Shown here one piece after another: positions 1 through 11,900 of a DNA stretch of 64,000 nt. The stretch is taken from positions 39,898,341 through 39,962,340 of the forward strand of contig CAMTDV010000012.1 of assembly GCA_947069175.1 (NCBI GenBank), in the 5' to 3' direction. A program made the position numbers and the translations under genes. How positions within the stretch are numbered: the stretch's first letter is position 1; every line of letters begins with the position of its first letter. The stretch is from Scalesia atractyloides. Its lineage: Eukaryota; Streptophyta; Magnoliopsida; Asterales; Asteraceae. A model generated the notes under the pieces. The model saw nothing but the letters and a program-made list of their open reading frames with translations, was not told the DNA's origin and searched no databases.

Positions 1-815
1 AAGTTACTACAATGGTTTGATGCCGTTGAGGTGACTTTCCAACAAAGTGGTTGTCCTGACCACCTGCGTACCATCAACGCGACGGGAGTCTTCCAAATTG
101 AGGGCTCTTGATTGGTGGACCTCTGAGCATAACGCTCATGGAAATGACGCCGCGCACGCCCCCCATGGATTGAACTCAAAAAGCTGATGGAGAATGAATT
201 TCCCCCCCCCCCCCCCATGAACGCCAACAACTCGAAAACAAGTTTTGGAACCTTAAGTAGGTTGGGAACGACAACGCCGGCCTCACAGCCCGTTTCAAAC
301 AGCTGAGTGCGATTTGCCCTAGCCAAGTCGACACGGCCGAAAAGGCAGTTGCCAAGTACATACGCTGCCTCCCTCCTCACCTCTCGGACCTTGTCAACGC
401 CACCTCACCCAAAACTCTTAAGGAACCCTTTCGCTTGTCTACCCATCTAAACAATAATCACATCCTTTGTGAAGCTTCCTAGGCTTCATTAAGGAAAGCC
501 CACCAAGCCATCGCCGAAACCCTCACCAAACCTACCACACCCAAACCCCCAAGGAGCGACAACAAAGGCAAGAAGCGAAAGGCTTCGAGCCAGAATTGCG
601 CGGTAGTCACTCCGCCAAACCCTCAACCCTCTCAGCAGCTAGCCTTAGCCCCTCCCGAGAATATAAAAAAGGCATACACTGGGCCGCATCCCGAGTGTAA
701 CACCTACCCCCTGCCGCCTATAAACTATGCACTAATTGCAATAGGTATAGACACTTCGCCCCACAATGTCATCACGGCCGCTCAAGCTCCAAATGCCAAC
801 GATCTCATCACGGGT
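1..815 (+). pseudogene. gag: E1 gag remnant with CCHC zinc knuckle
   Basis: Frame 1 opens with a Retrotrans_gag-like stretch (LQWFDAVEVTFQQSGCPD) and hits a stop near base 109, after which the same homology continues in another frame. A run of 15 C at 202-216 sits where the family has a mixed Cys-Pro-Pro-His coding stretch. At 728-769 a clean nucleocapsid knuckle is readable, CX2CX4HX4C (CTNCNRYRHFAPQC), with Arg where Gly is usual. Gag forms the particle and the knuckle binds the element RNA. The frame is broken in several places and cannot give a full protein. Confidence 0.8.
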
Positions 816-1874
816 ATGTTTATGGTTAAAAATGTTTATGCTACGTGTTTATTTGATACTGGTGCGGATAAAAGTTTTGTATCCGTTGAATTTGAACCAT
901 TGCTTAAGTGTAGACGTTCTAAGTTGCCTAAATCAATCGAAGTCGAAGCCGTTGATGGAAAATCCGTCACTGTCGATTCTATCCTTTCTAATCGTTCTTT
1001 GAATCTTAACGATCATATATATTCCATTGACCTCATACTCATGCAAATGGGTAGCTTCGATATCATAGTAGGTATGGATTGGCTTAGGTGGATCCATGCT
1101 GAAGTTGTTTGTTCTGGAAAGTTCATTCGTCTTCCCCTACCTAATGAAGATTCCCTCCACGTCTATGGCGAGAAACACTCCAAAGGTCTCAAGCTTATGT
1201 CGTGTATCCAAGCGAACAAGTACTTGCGTAAGGAATACTTTGCCTTTCTTGCCCACATTATGGAAAAGAAGGATAAGGGTCCAAGCGTGAGTGAAGTTCC
1301 CGTTGTTCGTAACTACCCCGACGTCATTCCTGAGGATCTTCCTAGTCCTCCTCCTCTTTGTTTGGTTGACTTTCGTATCGATCTTATCCCTGGCGTAACT
1401 CCCGTCACAAAATCCCCCTATCGTCTAGCACCCTCGAAGATGCAAGAGTTGTCTAGCCAAGTTCAGGAGCTTATTGATAAAGGCTTCATACGCCCTAGCA
1501 CATCTCCTTGGGGCGCACCCGTTCAATTTGTCAAAGAGAAAGATGGATCCTTCCAAATGTTCATAGACTATTGTGAGCTCAACAAGCTTACGGTTAAGAA
1601 CCGATATCCTCTTCCTCGCATCGACGATCTTTTTGATCAGCTTCAAGGCGCGACTTGTTTCTCGAAAATCGACCTTCTCTCTTGTTATCATCATCTTCGA
1701 GTTCTCGAAGAAGATATACGCAAAACCGCGTTTCGCACACGTTATGGGCACTACGAGTTCGTAGTCATGCCATTTAGCTTGACCAACACACCCGCCGTTT
1801 TTATGAATTTGATGAATCGCGTGTGCAAGCCTTATCTCGACCGATTCGTGATCGTCTTCATTGGCGGTATCTAA
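816..1874 (+). pseudogene. pol: E1 pol: protease and N-terminal reverse transcriptase
   Basis: An open 352-codon stretch. The retropepsin motif FDTGADKSFV has its catalytic Asp at 855-857, and the later GMDWL motif is present. RT follows from about 1370: SPYRLAPSKM, SPWGAPVQFV, the RNRYPLPRIDDLFDQLQG-type block and RYGHYEFVVMPF. The catalytic box that normally reads FIDDI is FIGGI at 1857-1871, then a stop. Both metal-binding aspartates are glycine, so the polymerase would be inactive even without the stop. Other family signatures also drifted (Cys for Arg in DYRELN). Protease would cut the Gag-Pol precursor and RT would copy the RNA. Confidence 0.88.
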
Positions 1875-2640
1875 TCCATTCCAATACGTGAGAAGAGCAT
1901 GAGCGACATTTGCATCTTATCCTTCAGCTTTTGCAAACTGAACGTCTTTACGCCAAGTTCTCAAAGTGTGAATTTTGGCTAAAGGAGGTTCTATTCCTTA
2001 GTCATGTCGTCAACGGACTTGGTATTAACGTTTTGAACCCATGAAAATCGAGGCGGTAAACAATTGGATTGCTCCTAAGTCTTTCTCTGAAATCCGTTCG
2101 TTTCTCGGTCTAGCTGGTTACTACCATCAGTTTATCTCGAATTTCTCCAAGATTGCGGTACCCCTCACTTCCTTGACTCAAAAGGATAAACCTTTTATTT
2201 AGAGTTCCGAATAAGAGGAGTCTTTTCAAACTCTCAAGGGCATGCTTTACAATGCTCGTATCCTAGCCCTTCCTGATGGTACCAACGACTTTTTCATGTA
2301 TTGCGATGCCTCAAAACAAGGTCTTGGATGCGTTCTTATGCAACGAGACAAGGTAATCGCTTACGCGTCATGAAAAATCAAGATACATGAGAAGAACTAT
2401 ACTACGCACGACCTTGAACTTGGTGTAGTTGTTTTTGTATTGAAGATATGGCGACACTACCTTTATGGTACAAAGTGTACGGTCTTCACCGACCATAAGA
2501 GCCTCCAACACATCTTCATTCAAAAGGAACTCAACATGCGTTAGTGTCGTTAGGTGGAATTGCTAAACGACTACGATTGCGATATTCGCTACCACCCTGG
2601 TAAGGCGAATGTTGTAGCCAACGCACTTAGTCGGAAAACT
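1875..2640 (+). pseudogene. pol: E1 pol: RT connection and RNase H remnant
   Basis: Homology continues past the stop. A connection-domain stretch (SFLGLAGYY type) lies near 2100-2150. The RNase H block near 2300-2530 keeps YCDASKQGLGCVLMQ, the THDLELG acidic stretch and FTDHKSLQH. Stops interrupt it at about 2202, 2371 and 2543. RNase H would degrade the RNA strand of the hybrid. The first catalytic Asp of the DAS motif is kept here, unlike in E4. Boundaries are approximate because the reading frame changes. Confidence 0.75.
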
Positions 2641-4029
2641 CATGTTAAGAGTGTACGTTGCTTCCAAACCTTGGGAAAGCTTCAAGAGCTGCTTCGTGAG
2701 GCACAATACTCAACCGTTAATGAGGATAACCTTGATAACGAGTTACAGTGTGGCGCTGAAAACCAACTCATGACTAAATCCAATGGCATCATGTGCTATC
2801 TTGACCGTATTTGGATCCCAAACCATGATAACCTTCGTGAAATCTTGATGAGTGAAGCTCATAAATCTTGGTATTCTATTCATCCTGGCGCTGATAAGAT
2901 GTACCATGACCTTCATGCGTCTTATTGGTGGCGTTGTATGGAGAAAGATATCGCCTGCTACGTTCCGAAATGCCTTACTTGTTCCAAGGTAAAGGCCGAA
3001 TATCAACGTCCCTCTGGCTTACTCGAACAACCGAAAATTCCTGTTTGGAAATGGGAAAATATTGCATGGATTTCATCCCCAAACTCCCTCGTACATCGTC
3101 TGGTCACGATAGTATTTGGGTAATTATCGACCTTCTGACCAAATCAGCTCATTTCCTTCCTATACGTGAAGACTACCGAGTTGAGAAATTGGCTCGTGTC
3201 TACATGGATGAAGTAATCTGTCGTCACGGTTTCCCCGTTGACATTATCTCGGACCGTGATGGTCGTTTCACTTTTCGTCTTTGGCAAACGTTTCAAAAAG
3301 CTCTTCGTACTCACCTCAACCTTAGTACTGCTTTCCATCCTCAGTCTGATGGTCAAACCGAGCATACTATACAAACTCTAGAGGACATGCTTCGTTCTTG
3401 CATAATCTATTTTAGTGGAAACTGGGATATGCACTTGCCTTTGGTCGAACTTTTCTTGGCATTATATGGACGCAAGTGTCGATCGCCTATTAGTTACGCA
3501 GACGACGGGCAAGATTTTGCAGATTCGGGACAACTTGCTCAAAGCTAGAAGTCGACAAAAGAGTTACGCAGATAAAAGACGCAAGCCCTTGGAATTCAAT
3601 GTTGGTGACATTGTACTTCTCAAGGTATCCCCTTGGAGGTGTGGTTCGTTTCGGAAAAAAAAGGGAAAGGTCGCTCTTCACTATGTGGGTCCTTTCAAGA
3701 TTCTCGAAAGAATTGGCAAGGTAGCGTACCGACGGAACCTACCACAAGAGCTCAACAACGTTCACCCTACCTTTCACGTCTCAAAATTGAATAGATGTCT
3801 AGCTGAATAAGGACTCCAAGTCCCACTTGAAGATCTTCAAATCAATGAGATCTTTCACTTCGTGGAGAAACTAGTCAAAATCATGGATCGAGGCACTAAG
3901 CAACTAAGGCGCAGTCGAATTCCTATCATGAAGGTTCAGTGGGAAGGAAAATGTGGTGCTAAGTTTACTTGGGAACTTGAAAGCGACATGAAGACTAGGT
4001 ATCCGAATCTGTTCGTTACATCTTCCTAA
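2554..4029 (+). pseudogene. pol: E1 pol: integrase plus chromodomain-like tail
   Basis: The block starts with DIRYHPGKANVVANALSRK, then the HHCC zinc region (HPGADKMYHDLH ... CLTCSKVKAEYQ) to about 3030. The frame shifts near 3060-3125. The catalytic core follows with ISDRD (Asp at 3252-3254) and QTEHT (Glu at 3360-3362), exactly 35 residues apart as in D,D35E integrases. A second frame change falls near 3500. The final part (about 3820-4029) holds KQLRRSRIPIMKVQWEG and FTWELESDMKTRYPNLF, the group II-like chromodomain pattern thought to guide integration into heterochromatin. Several breaks prevent a continuous product. Confidence 0.85.
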
Positions 4030-4049
4030 ATTTCGGGATGAAATTTCCT

Positions 4050-4063
4050 AAAGGAGGGGAGAC
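4050..4063 (+). promoter_or_regulatory. E1 polypurine tract
   Basis: A purine-rich run, AAAGGAGGGGAGAC, lies directly against the TGTAACAC start of the LTR. This is the usual site of plus-strand DNA priming. Confidence 0.8.
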
Positions 4064-6633
4064 TGTAACACTTCGTTTTTGTAACTTTCTGTTTTTAGTA
4101 TGTTTGTTTCGTGTTTCTATATTTGCAAAGTACGAACCTTGTAATCGTATCTCATTTCCAAATCATAGTAATCCAAGGCTTTGATTGTAATCAAATTGAT
4201 CAATTATGCGAAATTCACAACCTTTATGCATGCTTATACTTATAAACATACGCTTATTCGTTACATGAATTGTCAATTCAATTTAACTCATGAATTCTCG
4301 TTGTGCATTCTTAAAGCTTAAGCAATTAAAATCAAGCAAGATGTTTAATGATTTAAACGCAAAGCACTTACACATTGGGCATCATAAAATTTGTCACGTT
4401 TATGTTAAACACTTATCATTTAGTGAGATTAGGAAACACCTTTATTCATGTTTTTAATCTTCCAACACCATACACATAGATTAAAAATATAGAGCATCAT
4501 TTAAACAAACAAACAACCATTACATTTATTAATTAACAAAAAAAAAAAAAGAAACCATAGCAGGTTGCGGTCGCAAGCTGCCAAGGGGATTAGTGTTCTT
4601 GTTTCAAGTTAAACTCCCACCTAATACTCATAAATGCTAACCTAACCCAAACCTTAATCTTCCCTCTATAAAACCCCACATTTCCCCAACCTTTTCTCAC
4701 TTTTATAAGCCTCCAAAACTTTACAAAACCTCCCTAAACCTCCAGAACTTTCTACTGAGATATTTCAGTTTGCAAGTGAGTTTCAACTCACTTCCTTTTT
4801 TATTCAAACCTTGTTTCTTCTTCTAAAACACTTGGATAACCTCTAGGAAGGTTTTCACAAGTTTTCTTGGGCAAACTAAGATGAAACCTCACCATTTTGA
4901 GGTCTAAAAGTATCTTGAACTTTCTGCCCACTTTTATCTTTTCGAAACTTTAAAAACTTCAAGTTTTCTTCATGTTTTCTTCCTCAACAATGTTTACTAA
5001 GCCTCTTGGGATGTTACCATAGGTTTCCATTGAAAGCTAAGGTGGAACAATACCATTTTTATGGCCAAACATTCTGTTTTGGAAGTTAAACTTATAAACT
5101 TTTCTTAAACTTGTTTTCTCTTAACAACTCTATGCTACTTGTGCCTCTAATCAAGTTTATGGTTAGTGAGCTAGCTAGACTTGTTCATACAAGATCAAGA
5201 GAACATGCCTCTAAACTTGTTATTTTACTAAGGGTCTTAACCCACAAGTGTTGAAACCGTCCAAGCTTACAAGCTTGTGTTTTGGTGAAGGTGTGATTAC
5301 ATAGAGGCCTTGGTTATCCAACTTTCAATCCGCCCCTCACTTGACGATTTCTATCCACTAAGCTATGTTTCACCTTCAATTGAGTAACAAGGCTACGACA
5401 CGTCCTCAAGCATTTCCATGTTCGGAATGCAGGCACATAGGTTGCTTATTCGGTCGAAACGTAGTTTTGTGAAGTACTTTATTCATGACCATCCGGATTG
5501 TCCTTGTGGCAATTTGTGTATTGGTGAATCTTACAAAAGAGGTTAAGGATGGTTATCCTCCTACCTCCATGCATGACTTCAATGACTTCTATGAAATCTA
5601 TGATTTATATGATAAACTTGTACTTATATATGTAAACTATATGTGTAAATAATAAATACAACCGAACCTTTGACAATGGCCGTATGGTTACTTTTCCTAA
5701 CCTTAGGGTATTTTATCTAAGACTTAACCATCGTTACGATTCTATTGGGCATGACCCATAAAACCACAAACACCCTACGGGGCATATAATGTCAAAATGA
5801 GCGTTAACGTCTAGATAAATACTTTTGACTATACATACTTTTGCGTACTTTAAATTCCTAAATTAACGAACACCATTGTCATTCCAATACTCACACACCT
5901 ACGTTGCCTTGTGTAGGATAACTCGGTGTTCGCCCCCCTAATCAACGCAAACACTTTCACGGAAATAACTTTTCAAAACCGTGAGTACACTCGACACACT
6001 TTTTACGCTTTACATTTTTTGGGTGCAATATGCTAATCTATCATAAACACACTAAATCACACTTTTATTCTATGCAATCACACAAATAATCCATCATACA
6101 TGCTATAGTTATGTGATACTCGATTTGTTTACTTGGAACATTCTTATGTGATACTAATCGTCAATAACTTCATATGATCCTCCCCTTAAAATGTATAGCG
6201 CTATAGGAGTAACGCACTACTCGTATTCTTATGGTCATGTTAAGTTTAATCTATTATGCGGTGAAACTTGACGATTGACTTATAGTTCACATGCCTTGTT
6301 CATTAATCTCGTATACTAGTTTATCATGTGGATTTGTTTAATCTATTATGCGATATTATTACTTATGTTATGATTCAAACTTGTGTACTAGCCAATACTT
6401 TGTATTGAACTATACTTTTTAACATGTTGCAGGTTGATGATGTTGATATGACGAATCTTGGTAGGAATGGCAAAGAAACCCACTTATAATACTAAGTTAT
6501 TTATTATGTTTCGTTGAACTTGTCTTAATTGTTATTACATTATATTTGAATCATGTTGTACTTGAAGTTTTTTTGCTTAATTAAATATTCTCACATTTAG
6601 TGTTATGTTTCCGCCATCGGTTGGGGTGTGACA
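4064..6633 (+). repeat. E1 3' LTR (2570 bp)
   Basis: It starts TGTAACAC right after the polypurine tract and ends GTGTGACA, an imperfect terminal inverted repeat. It has no convincing coding region. The U3 part is AT-rich; a TATA-like box sits at 4667-4673, followed by a pyrimidine-rich stretch. The long 3' half contains only short unremarkable repeats (for example the related words around 6236-6370). The second LTR needed to confirm the ends is outside the window. Confidence 0.82.
4667..4673 (+). promoter_or_regulatory. E1 LTR TATA box
   Basis: TATAAAA inside a C/T-rich context about 600 bp into the LTR, a common position for the U3/R promoter of long plant LTRs. Inferred only from sequence. 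Confidence 0.45.
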
Positions 6634-7401
6634 CACGAGCCGTGGTTAATTCCCAGATATGCAAAATCTTAAATAGTACAGAAAGTACAAGGCGACGACG
6701 CCGTGCCGTTGACACACAGGGCGTGTGAGCATACAGACTGACACAACTCATTAAATGAACACATTGAAAATGGAGACACGGGGATGTTCCCTCCGAGTGC
6801 GAGGTCGTGTGAGGAGTCCGTTTCCAGCTAGAAATAAGGGTGCTTGGTTCAATTACAATCCATCCCTTGGCAAACCACTTCTCTCACACCTACCCCCACT
6901 CCACCACCACAACACTACCATTATCTACCACATTCCTCCATCATCTATCCTTAGAGTGTGTGTAGTAGTCTCAGGATCGAGTTTTTGTGAAACAAAAGCA
7001 ATGCTTGGCTAATCTCTTACATCACTTGGTGTAGACAAGTAATTTATGTATAATTTTGATTTCTAAGTTTTGGTTAACTTTTTAATTGGGTATGTATTAA
7101 TGACTTTAATAACTAATTTTTTATATTGAAAGTGAACTTTATTCTATCATCTTTTCATGTTTTGTTGGTTCACTCATTCGCGTATTTACGTTCTATATAA
7201 TGCACGTTAACTACCTGGAAGTGGGTTAGAGGGGTGGTTTGGGTAAAGTTCTTGCCTCGTTTAGTGTATAGATCCTACAAGAACTTGATTCAAGCTTTTA
7301 GGACTTCCTTTGAGGTAGATGGCATCAAATCGGGGTACGTAAGAACGCCTTGAATCCCTTATAGATAAGCTACTATTAAAACTTTAACCGGGACTTGCGG
7401 A

Positions 7402-7587
7402 ACTGTATCCATGCTGACTCAGACCAATGTGGTCACGGGTAGTGTTGCCTCCAGAAGAGGGACATGTCACGTTTTGCATTAATAACTTACTTAATTATCT
7501 TTCAATATTCTTTTCTTGCAGGACTGTATCCATCCTGACTCAGAGCAATATGTCTGAGGGTAGCGTTTCCTCCAAAAGAGGGACATG
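7402..7587. repeat. Pair of diverged 65-bp direct repeats
   Basis: 7402-7466 and 7523-7587 share ACTGTATCCAT.CTGACTCAGA and CTCCA.AAGAGGGACATG with scattered differences and the same length. Each is followed by AT-rich sequence. They lie in the unassigned block and may mark an old element. Confidence 0.7.
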
Positions 7588-8457
7588 CCATTATAACTAA
7601 GATAATCTCTTAAAAAAACCAAGTGTGGATATCATCAAAGGATAAGTAAAAGATGTGTCAAAACCAAATGATTCTATCTTGTCTATTTGTTTCTTTTATT
7701 ATTTTAGTTTCTTTCTTTAATTTTAATTATTAAAATCTTTTCTCAAAGATTTGTTATACTAGACGTTGACGATATTCCTGTATTAAAAGCTCTTTTATCC
7801 TTGGACAAGTTCGGTATCTTAACATCACTATACTATGCTAATGATGGGTGCACTTGCCCTAGCGTGTTGTAGATAGTCGTAGTGTTATATCGTGTTTCAT
7901 AAATTTAATTCTTGATAAACGAGTAGAAGTGCTTAAAATATATCAAAAATTTTCTCACGCTCGACACCACGTCAGGTATGTACATGTAAAACATATTAAT
8001 TGAAAGAAAACGACATCTAGATGGGTTATGGTACTGAAGTTGATAAATCTCTTTAAAAACTGGTATATAATTAAAAACAATAAAATAAAATTTATATGGT
8101 TAATGACAATCATACCCATATAATTTTAAACTAAATCAAGGGATAGAAGGGATAACTAAGTTCACAAATAAGGGGGAGATTCATAAATGAACCTAACCTT
8201 ATATATATACACATATATACGTACATACACGCATACACACAAAGAGTGAGAGATAGGGAGAGTAAGGTTATTGTACAAATGAGCTTAACATACTAAACGT
8301 TAGAAGTGAAAGATTATTTTTTTTGAAACTTTCCGTCTTGTCAAGCACATATTTTAGTTCTAGAATCTAAACACCATGCTTAAGTAGATAGAAAAGAATT
8401 AAAGAAAATCTTTCTTCACTTCTCATGTTAGGATCTATTTATATTTGATCTTTAAAA

Positions 8458-8464
<7 letters not shown>

Positions 8465-8532
<68 letters not shown>
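8465..8532. repeat. AT dinucleotide microsatellite
   Basis: An uninterrupted run of 34 AT units, ending only 9 bp before the E2 LTR. An open frame through it on the minus strand is an artefact of the repeat. Confidence 0.98.
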
Positions 8533-8534
<2 letters not shown>

Positions 8535-8541
8535 TATGTTT

Positions 8542-8934
8542 TTTAGGATGGGACATCCAATAGCAAATGTCCTAACTTGAGTATCTAGTCCATACACGCG
8601 GAATTCATATGAATTAGATGCAATTAACATTATTTCATCAATTAACTGATTTCATTCGATGTTTAACAGTTACAAATGACCATGAAATCCAACAGAGCTT
8701 CGTCGTCTCAGTCGCAAAAGTTCTGCTCACTAACACCTAACACTAGCTATATGTAGACATGCTACCTTCATGCGAGGGTAGTTTATCTTTGCACAAAGGT
8801 AATTTATCTTCGTGCGAAGGTAGACTTCCCTTTGTGCGGAGTTAAATACAAACAACATAAATCTAACATTATCACCCTGTTACAAAATACAGACACAACC
8901 ATAATATGTAGGCAATAGACATTATGCACCAACA
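8542..8934 (-). repeat. E2 3' LTR (about 393 bp)
   Basis: It matches 21895-22290 throughout. On the minus strand it begins TGTTGGTGCATAATG. Its other end reads TTTAGG in plus orientation where the partner LTR has TGTAGG, so the terminal CA is mutated. It contains several versions of the palindrome family CCTTCGTGCGAAGG (8760-8845) and a TATA-like stretch near 8745-8755. The two LTRs differ at many single positions, which suggests an old insertion. Confidence 0.9.
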
Positions 8935-8947
8935 AACTCCCCGTTGG
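8935..8947 (-). promoter_or_regulatory. E2 polypurine tract
   Basis: On the minus strand CCAACGGGGAGTT runs straight into the LTR start TGTTGG. The same arrangement, CCAAGGGGGAGTT, is found in E8 at 63741-63753. Confidence 0.8.
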
Positions 8948-8949
8948 AT

Positions 8950-11900
8950 GGTGCCGTAGCCTTGGTCTGTCTTCAAAATCTTCAAATATTTGACTTTAAC
9001 ACCACCAGAAATTCTTGCGGGGCTTCCTAAGCTCTTCAGACAATATTGGCGTTTGATTAGTCACAGGAGCCCACTGCATGAAATGAAATCTTCTTAATCG
9101 AGCTTATTTAGACTTTTCTTCGATCTTCTCCAATCTTCGTTCCTCTTTCATATACTCTTCTTTCTCTAAGTCTCTCCATGTTGATTCCCATATTTTTCCT
9201 GAATTAATATCGTGCGCATAGAAAACATTTTCTCCTATACATCGTATCAGATCTTGTTGAAGAACAAGCATTTTATATCATATTTCGAACAGTTAACTAG
9301 CCGCATCGGGTCTAGTATACGAATAGTTCTCCACAATCCCCATATCCTCTTTGGTTCGATCATCCTGGATTCAAATCATTAGTAATATCCCAGGTGTCAT
9401 CAGCTTTCAAAACAATAACAGCTTCACTTGTATCGGAATCCACTTGCCACCATGAAAGAATTCATGGAAATCCTGTTCGATCTTCATCAAGGACATGGTT
9501 TTCATCACACGTGGTCATTTCATCACAAGCATGGCATCTTTCTTTTTAGTAACTTTGTCAATCATTATCTTTTTCTTGGGAATCAACGGTTTCCACTTGT
9601 TAAAGCCATGAGCTGCTTCGTATTTGATTAACTTCCATACTTTAATCATGAAACTTCATTTGGAAGTTAATACTCTTCGTCTGTACAAGCTCTTCGATAC
9701 CCCAGTATGGCAACGTCTTCAAATCATTCAAATTTCTAAAGTATTGAACACCATATTCATTTTTGATTGCATAGACATCCAAATCAGGAATCCATCCCTA
9801 GCTCAAAATAGCACCCAAAGATTTATCTTTGTTGCATGTGAAGAATGCTAACGGTCCTTGAACTTCCTTTCTTTTGGTAGTTCTTTAAACCACGTCTTCT
9901 TAGCTTTAGCAATTTGTTCTTTAGATAGACGTTTAGGAATACTTGCCTATGTAACTGTTTCTTTAGTCCTTCTTTTCAACAAATCCTCATTCTTTTCAGC
10001 GAATAACTCTTCAAATGATGGAAAGTTATCAGTACCTTCCCAGAATACTTGATCGCTTCATTATCATCCGATGCATCTTCAATAATCACCCTATCTTACG
10101 TATCAGCATTTGGTATATGCTTGTAACATAATCATTTGGCTCGAAAGTACTGATGTTGTTTAGTTCTTCTTAGAAGTCAAACTCGAGCGATTCTTCATCA
10201 ACTCCCAGCATAATAGTTATCTCCTCTTTTGTATAATTGTGCACGAACTCGCCTTCCTCAACATTATGTTCCAATATAAAATTCGAGGCTTATAACAATT
10301 AGAAAGAGTTGTTATTGGTAAAGCTGTGAAGATTCCTGACTGTTCTACATCGCGAGTTTGCTCTTTCTACTCCCCCTGGCGTTGTGTATCATCTTCTTGG
10401 TTAGCAGAATCATTCAGGTAAGCTTCGTAATAAAAAAATTCATTATTCTTTGTTGTTTCGACGATCAACCCTGTTCCACCTTGCGTATTATCGTCATCGT
10501 CGCCTTTGTCATCATCATCTTTATTATCTTTTGTACCGACATCTTTATTTTGTTCATCATCCTCCTCGTCATCTTTTCTATCATAGAATGATCAGATATA
10601 TCCATCGGTCCTCCAACAAGCAAAACGTTAACCGGTTCAGCATCAACATCTATATCAACTTCTTCCACATTCTCAACTCTAGCAGTAGTAATTTCTAGCA
10701 CAGACTCGGCTTCTGGCGCAGATTGTTCTATCACAGGTACCTCGTCAATCTTCTCCTTTTCCTTGCCTAAAGCTTTAGCTTCTTCCTCTGCCTTCTTAGC
10801 CCGTTCAGGTGGTTTTTGCCTTGCTTTTTGAACTTCTAAACGATCAAATTCAGCAGCAAAGTCTATCCCCAACCTGCTAGCCAATACCTTCTGAAATAAA
10901 TCAAATCTTCGATTATTCCTAGCACGTTCATCCTCAAAATCATTTACCACTCGTCTCAACCTATCATTATCAGTCACCAGAGTTTCAATCACCACTTTCA
11001 TATATTCTTGATCATTATCAAGAAATTTCACCCTGCCTTCCAATACTTCTTTATTATCTTCCAAGGTTTTAATCTTGCTTTCTAGCTCTACTATTTTGGA
11101 GTCATTGAACATATCTGCATCAAAATTTTCATCAAGTGCTTCTGTAAATGGAATCTCCCTAAAGTATGTAGGAAATCTATCTGATAGTGATTGTCTCGGA
11201 GTTGATTTAGGTGTTGATTGTGATTTAGGTGTTGGTTGTTTGGGTGTTGTTTGAGTTTGTGGAGGTGTTTGATGTTGTGGAGATATTGGTTGTGGTGGAG
11301 ATTGATGTGAGGATGTGATATGTTTTGGTGGTGGCGATGGTGGTTGTTGTGGTGAGGAAATGTGAATAGGTGACGCATGTGGTTGTTCAACACTTTCAAC
11401 CTCTACTGTCTTTCTCCTCCTGTATTTCCTTCTAGCTTTCATTACTGTGTGAGACCCAATAGTCTTTTTCTGTTTATCAGTCTTACTCTTGACTCTCCAT
11501 GCCTTCTTAGTTGTCCTTTAAGTTTCAAAATCATTATTAGACGCACATCATCGTCATTTCCAACCACTTTCTTCTTCTTGATCTGAGCCAACCTTTCAGC
11601 TTTTTCAACTCTGTTTAATGTATCCTCAGAATCTTCATCGTTATCACCACCTACACCTTCCTTTTTTATCTGAGGTAGCACAAAATACCTCGTCCTCAAC
11701 ATTCACTTCGACTTCAACATGTTGCTCAATCTATACTAAGTCTCTTAGGATCATAACCATCCATCTGAGCAGCCTGATCATCAGAACCACGGGCTTCATT
11801 TCTCCATTTATCCTTCGGAGGTTCTTTGTATCTCTTATCTTTAAATCTTCCAAAGAACTTTCTTGCCATGGGCTCTAAAGTCTTCTTTAGATACTAATTC

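Larger units (their letters stand above)
1..6633 (+). mobile_element. E1: 3' part of a Tekay/Del-like Ty3/gypsy chromovirus
   Basis: Domains run gag, zinc knuckle, protease, RT, RNase H, integrase, chromodomain-like tail, polypurine tract and LTR on the plus strand, the Ty3/gypsy order with integrase last. The 5' LTR and start of gag lie outside the window. The LTR opens TGTAACAC and closes GTGTGACA, typical chromovirus termini. The C-terminal chromodomain-like block and long LTR fit the Tekay/Del lineage. Stops and frameshifts are scattered through gag and pol, so it is a dead copy. The 5-bp target duplication cannot be checked; the bases after the LTR are CACGA. Confidence 0.9.
6634..8541. 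other. Unassigned repeat-like DNA between E1 and E2
   Basis: No supportable gene. The part from about 6640 to 7990 has the feel of an old gypsy LTR or non-autonomous element: a GC-richer start with CACGG/GGGCGTGTGAG words, an internal 65-bp duplication, and a phrase near 7850 (GATGGGTGCACTTGCCC) that I associate with LTR-type repeats. I could not find both ends. The 85-codon open frame at 6755-7012 has no domain. From 8170 on there is AT-rich simple sequence leading to a long AT microsatellite. Confidence 0.4.

Noticed and set aside
1425..1751. Minus-strand open frame opposite E1 RT
   Set aside because: A shadow of the RT frame; the plus strand carries clear RT motifs.
6755..7012. Possible small host gene, 85 codons
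   Set aside because: No domain, poor codon texture, and the block looks like repeat DNA.
8439..8630. Minus-strand open frame of 63 codons
   Set aside because: It is produced by the AT microsatellite (poly Tyr-Ile).
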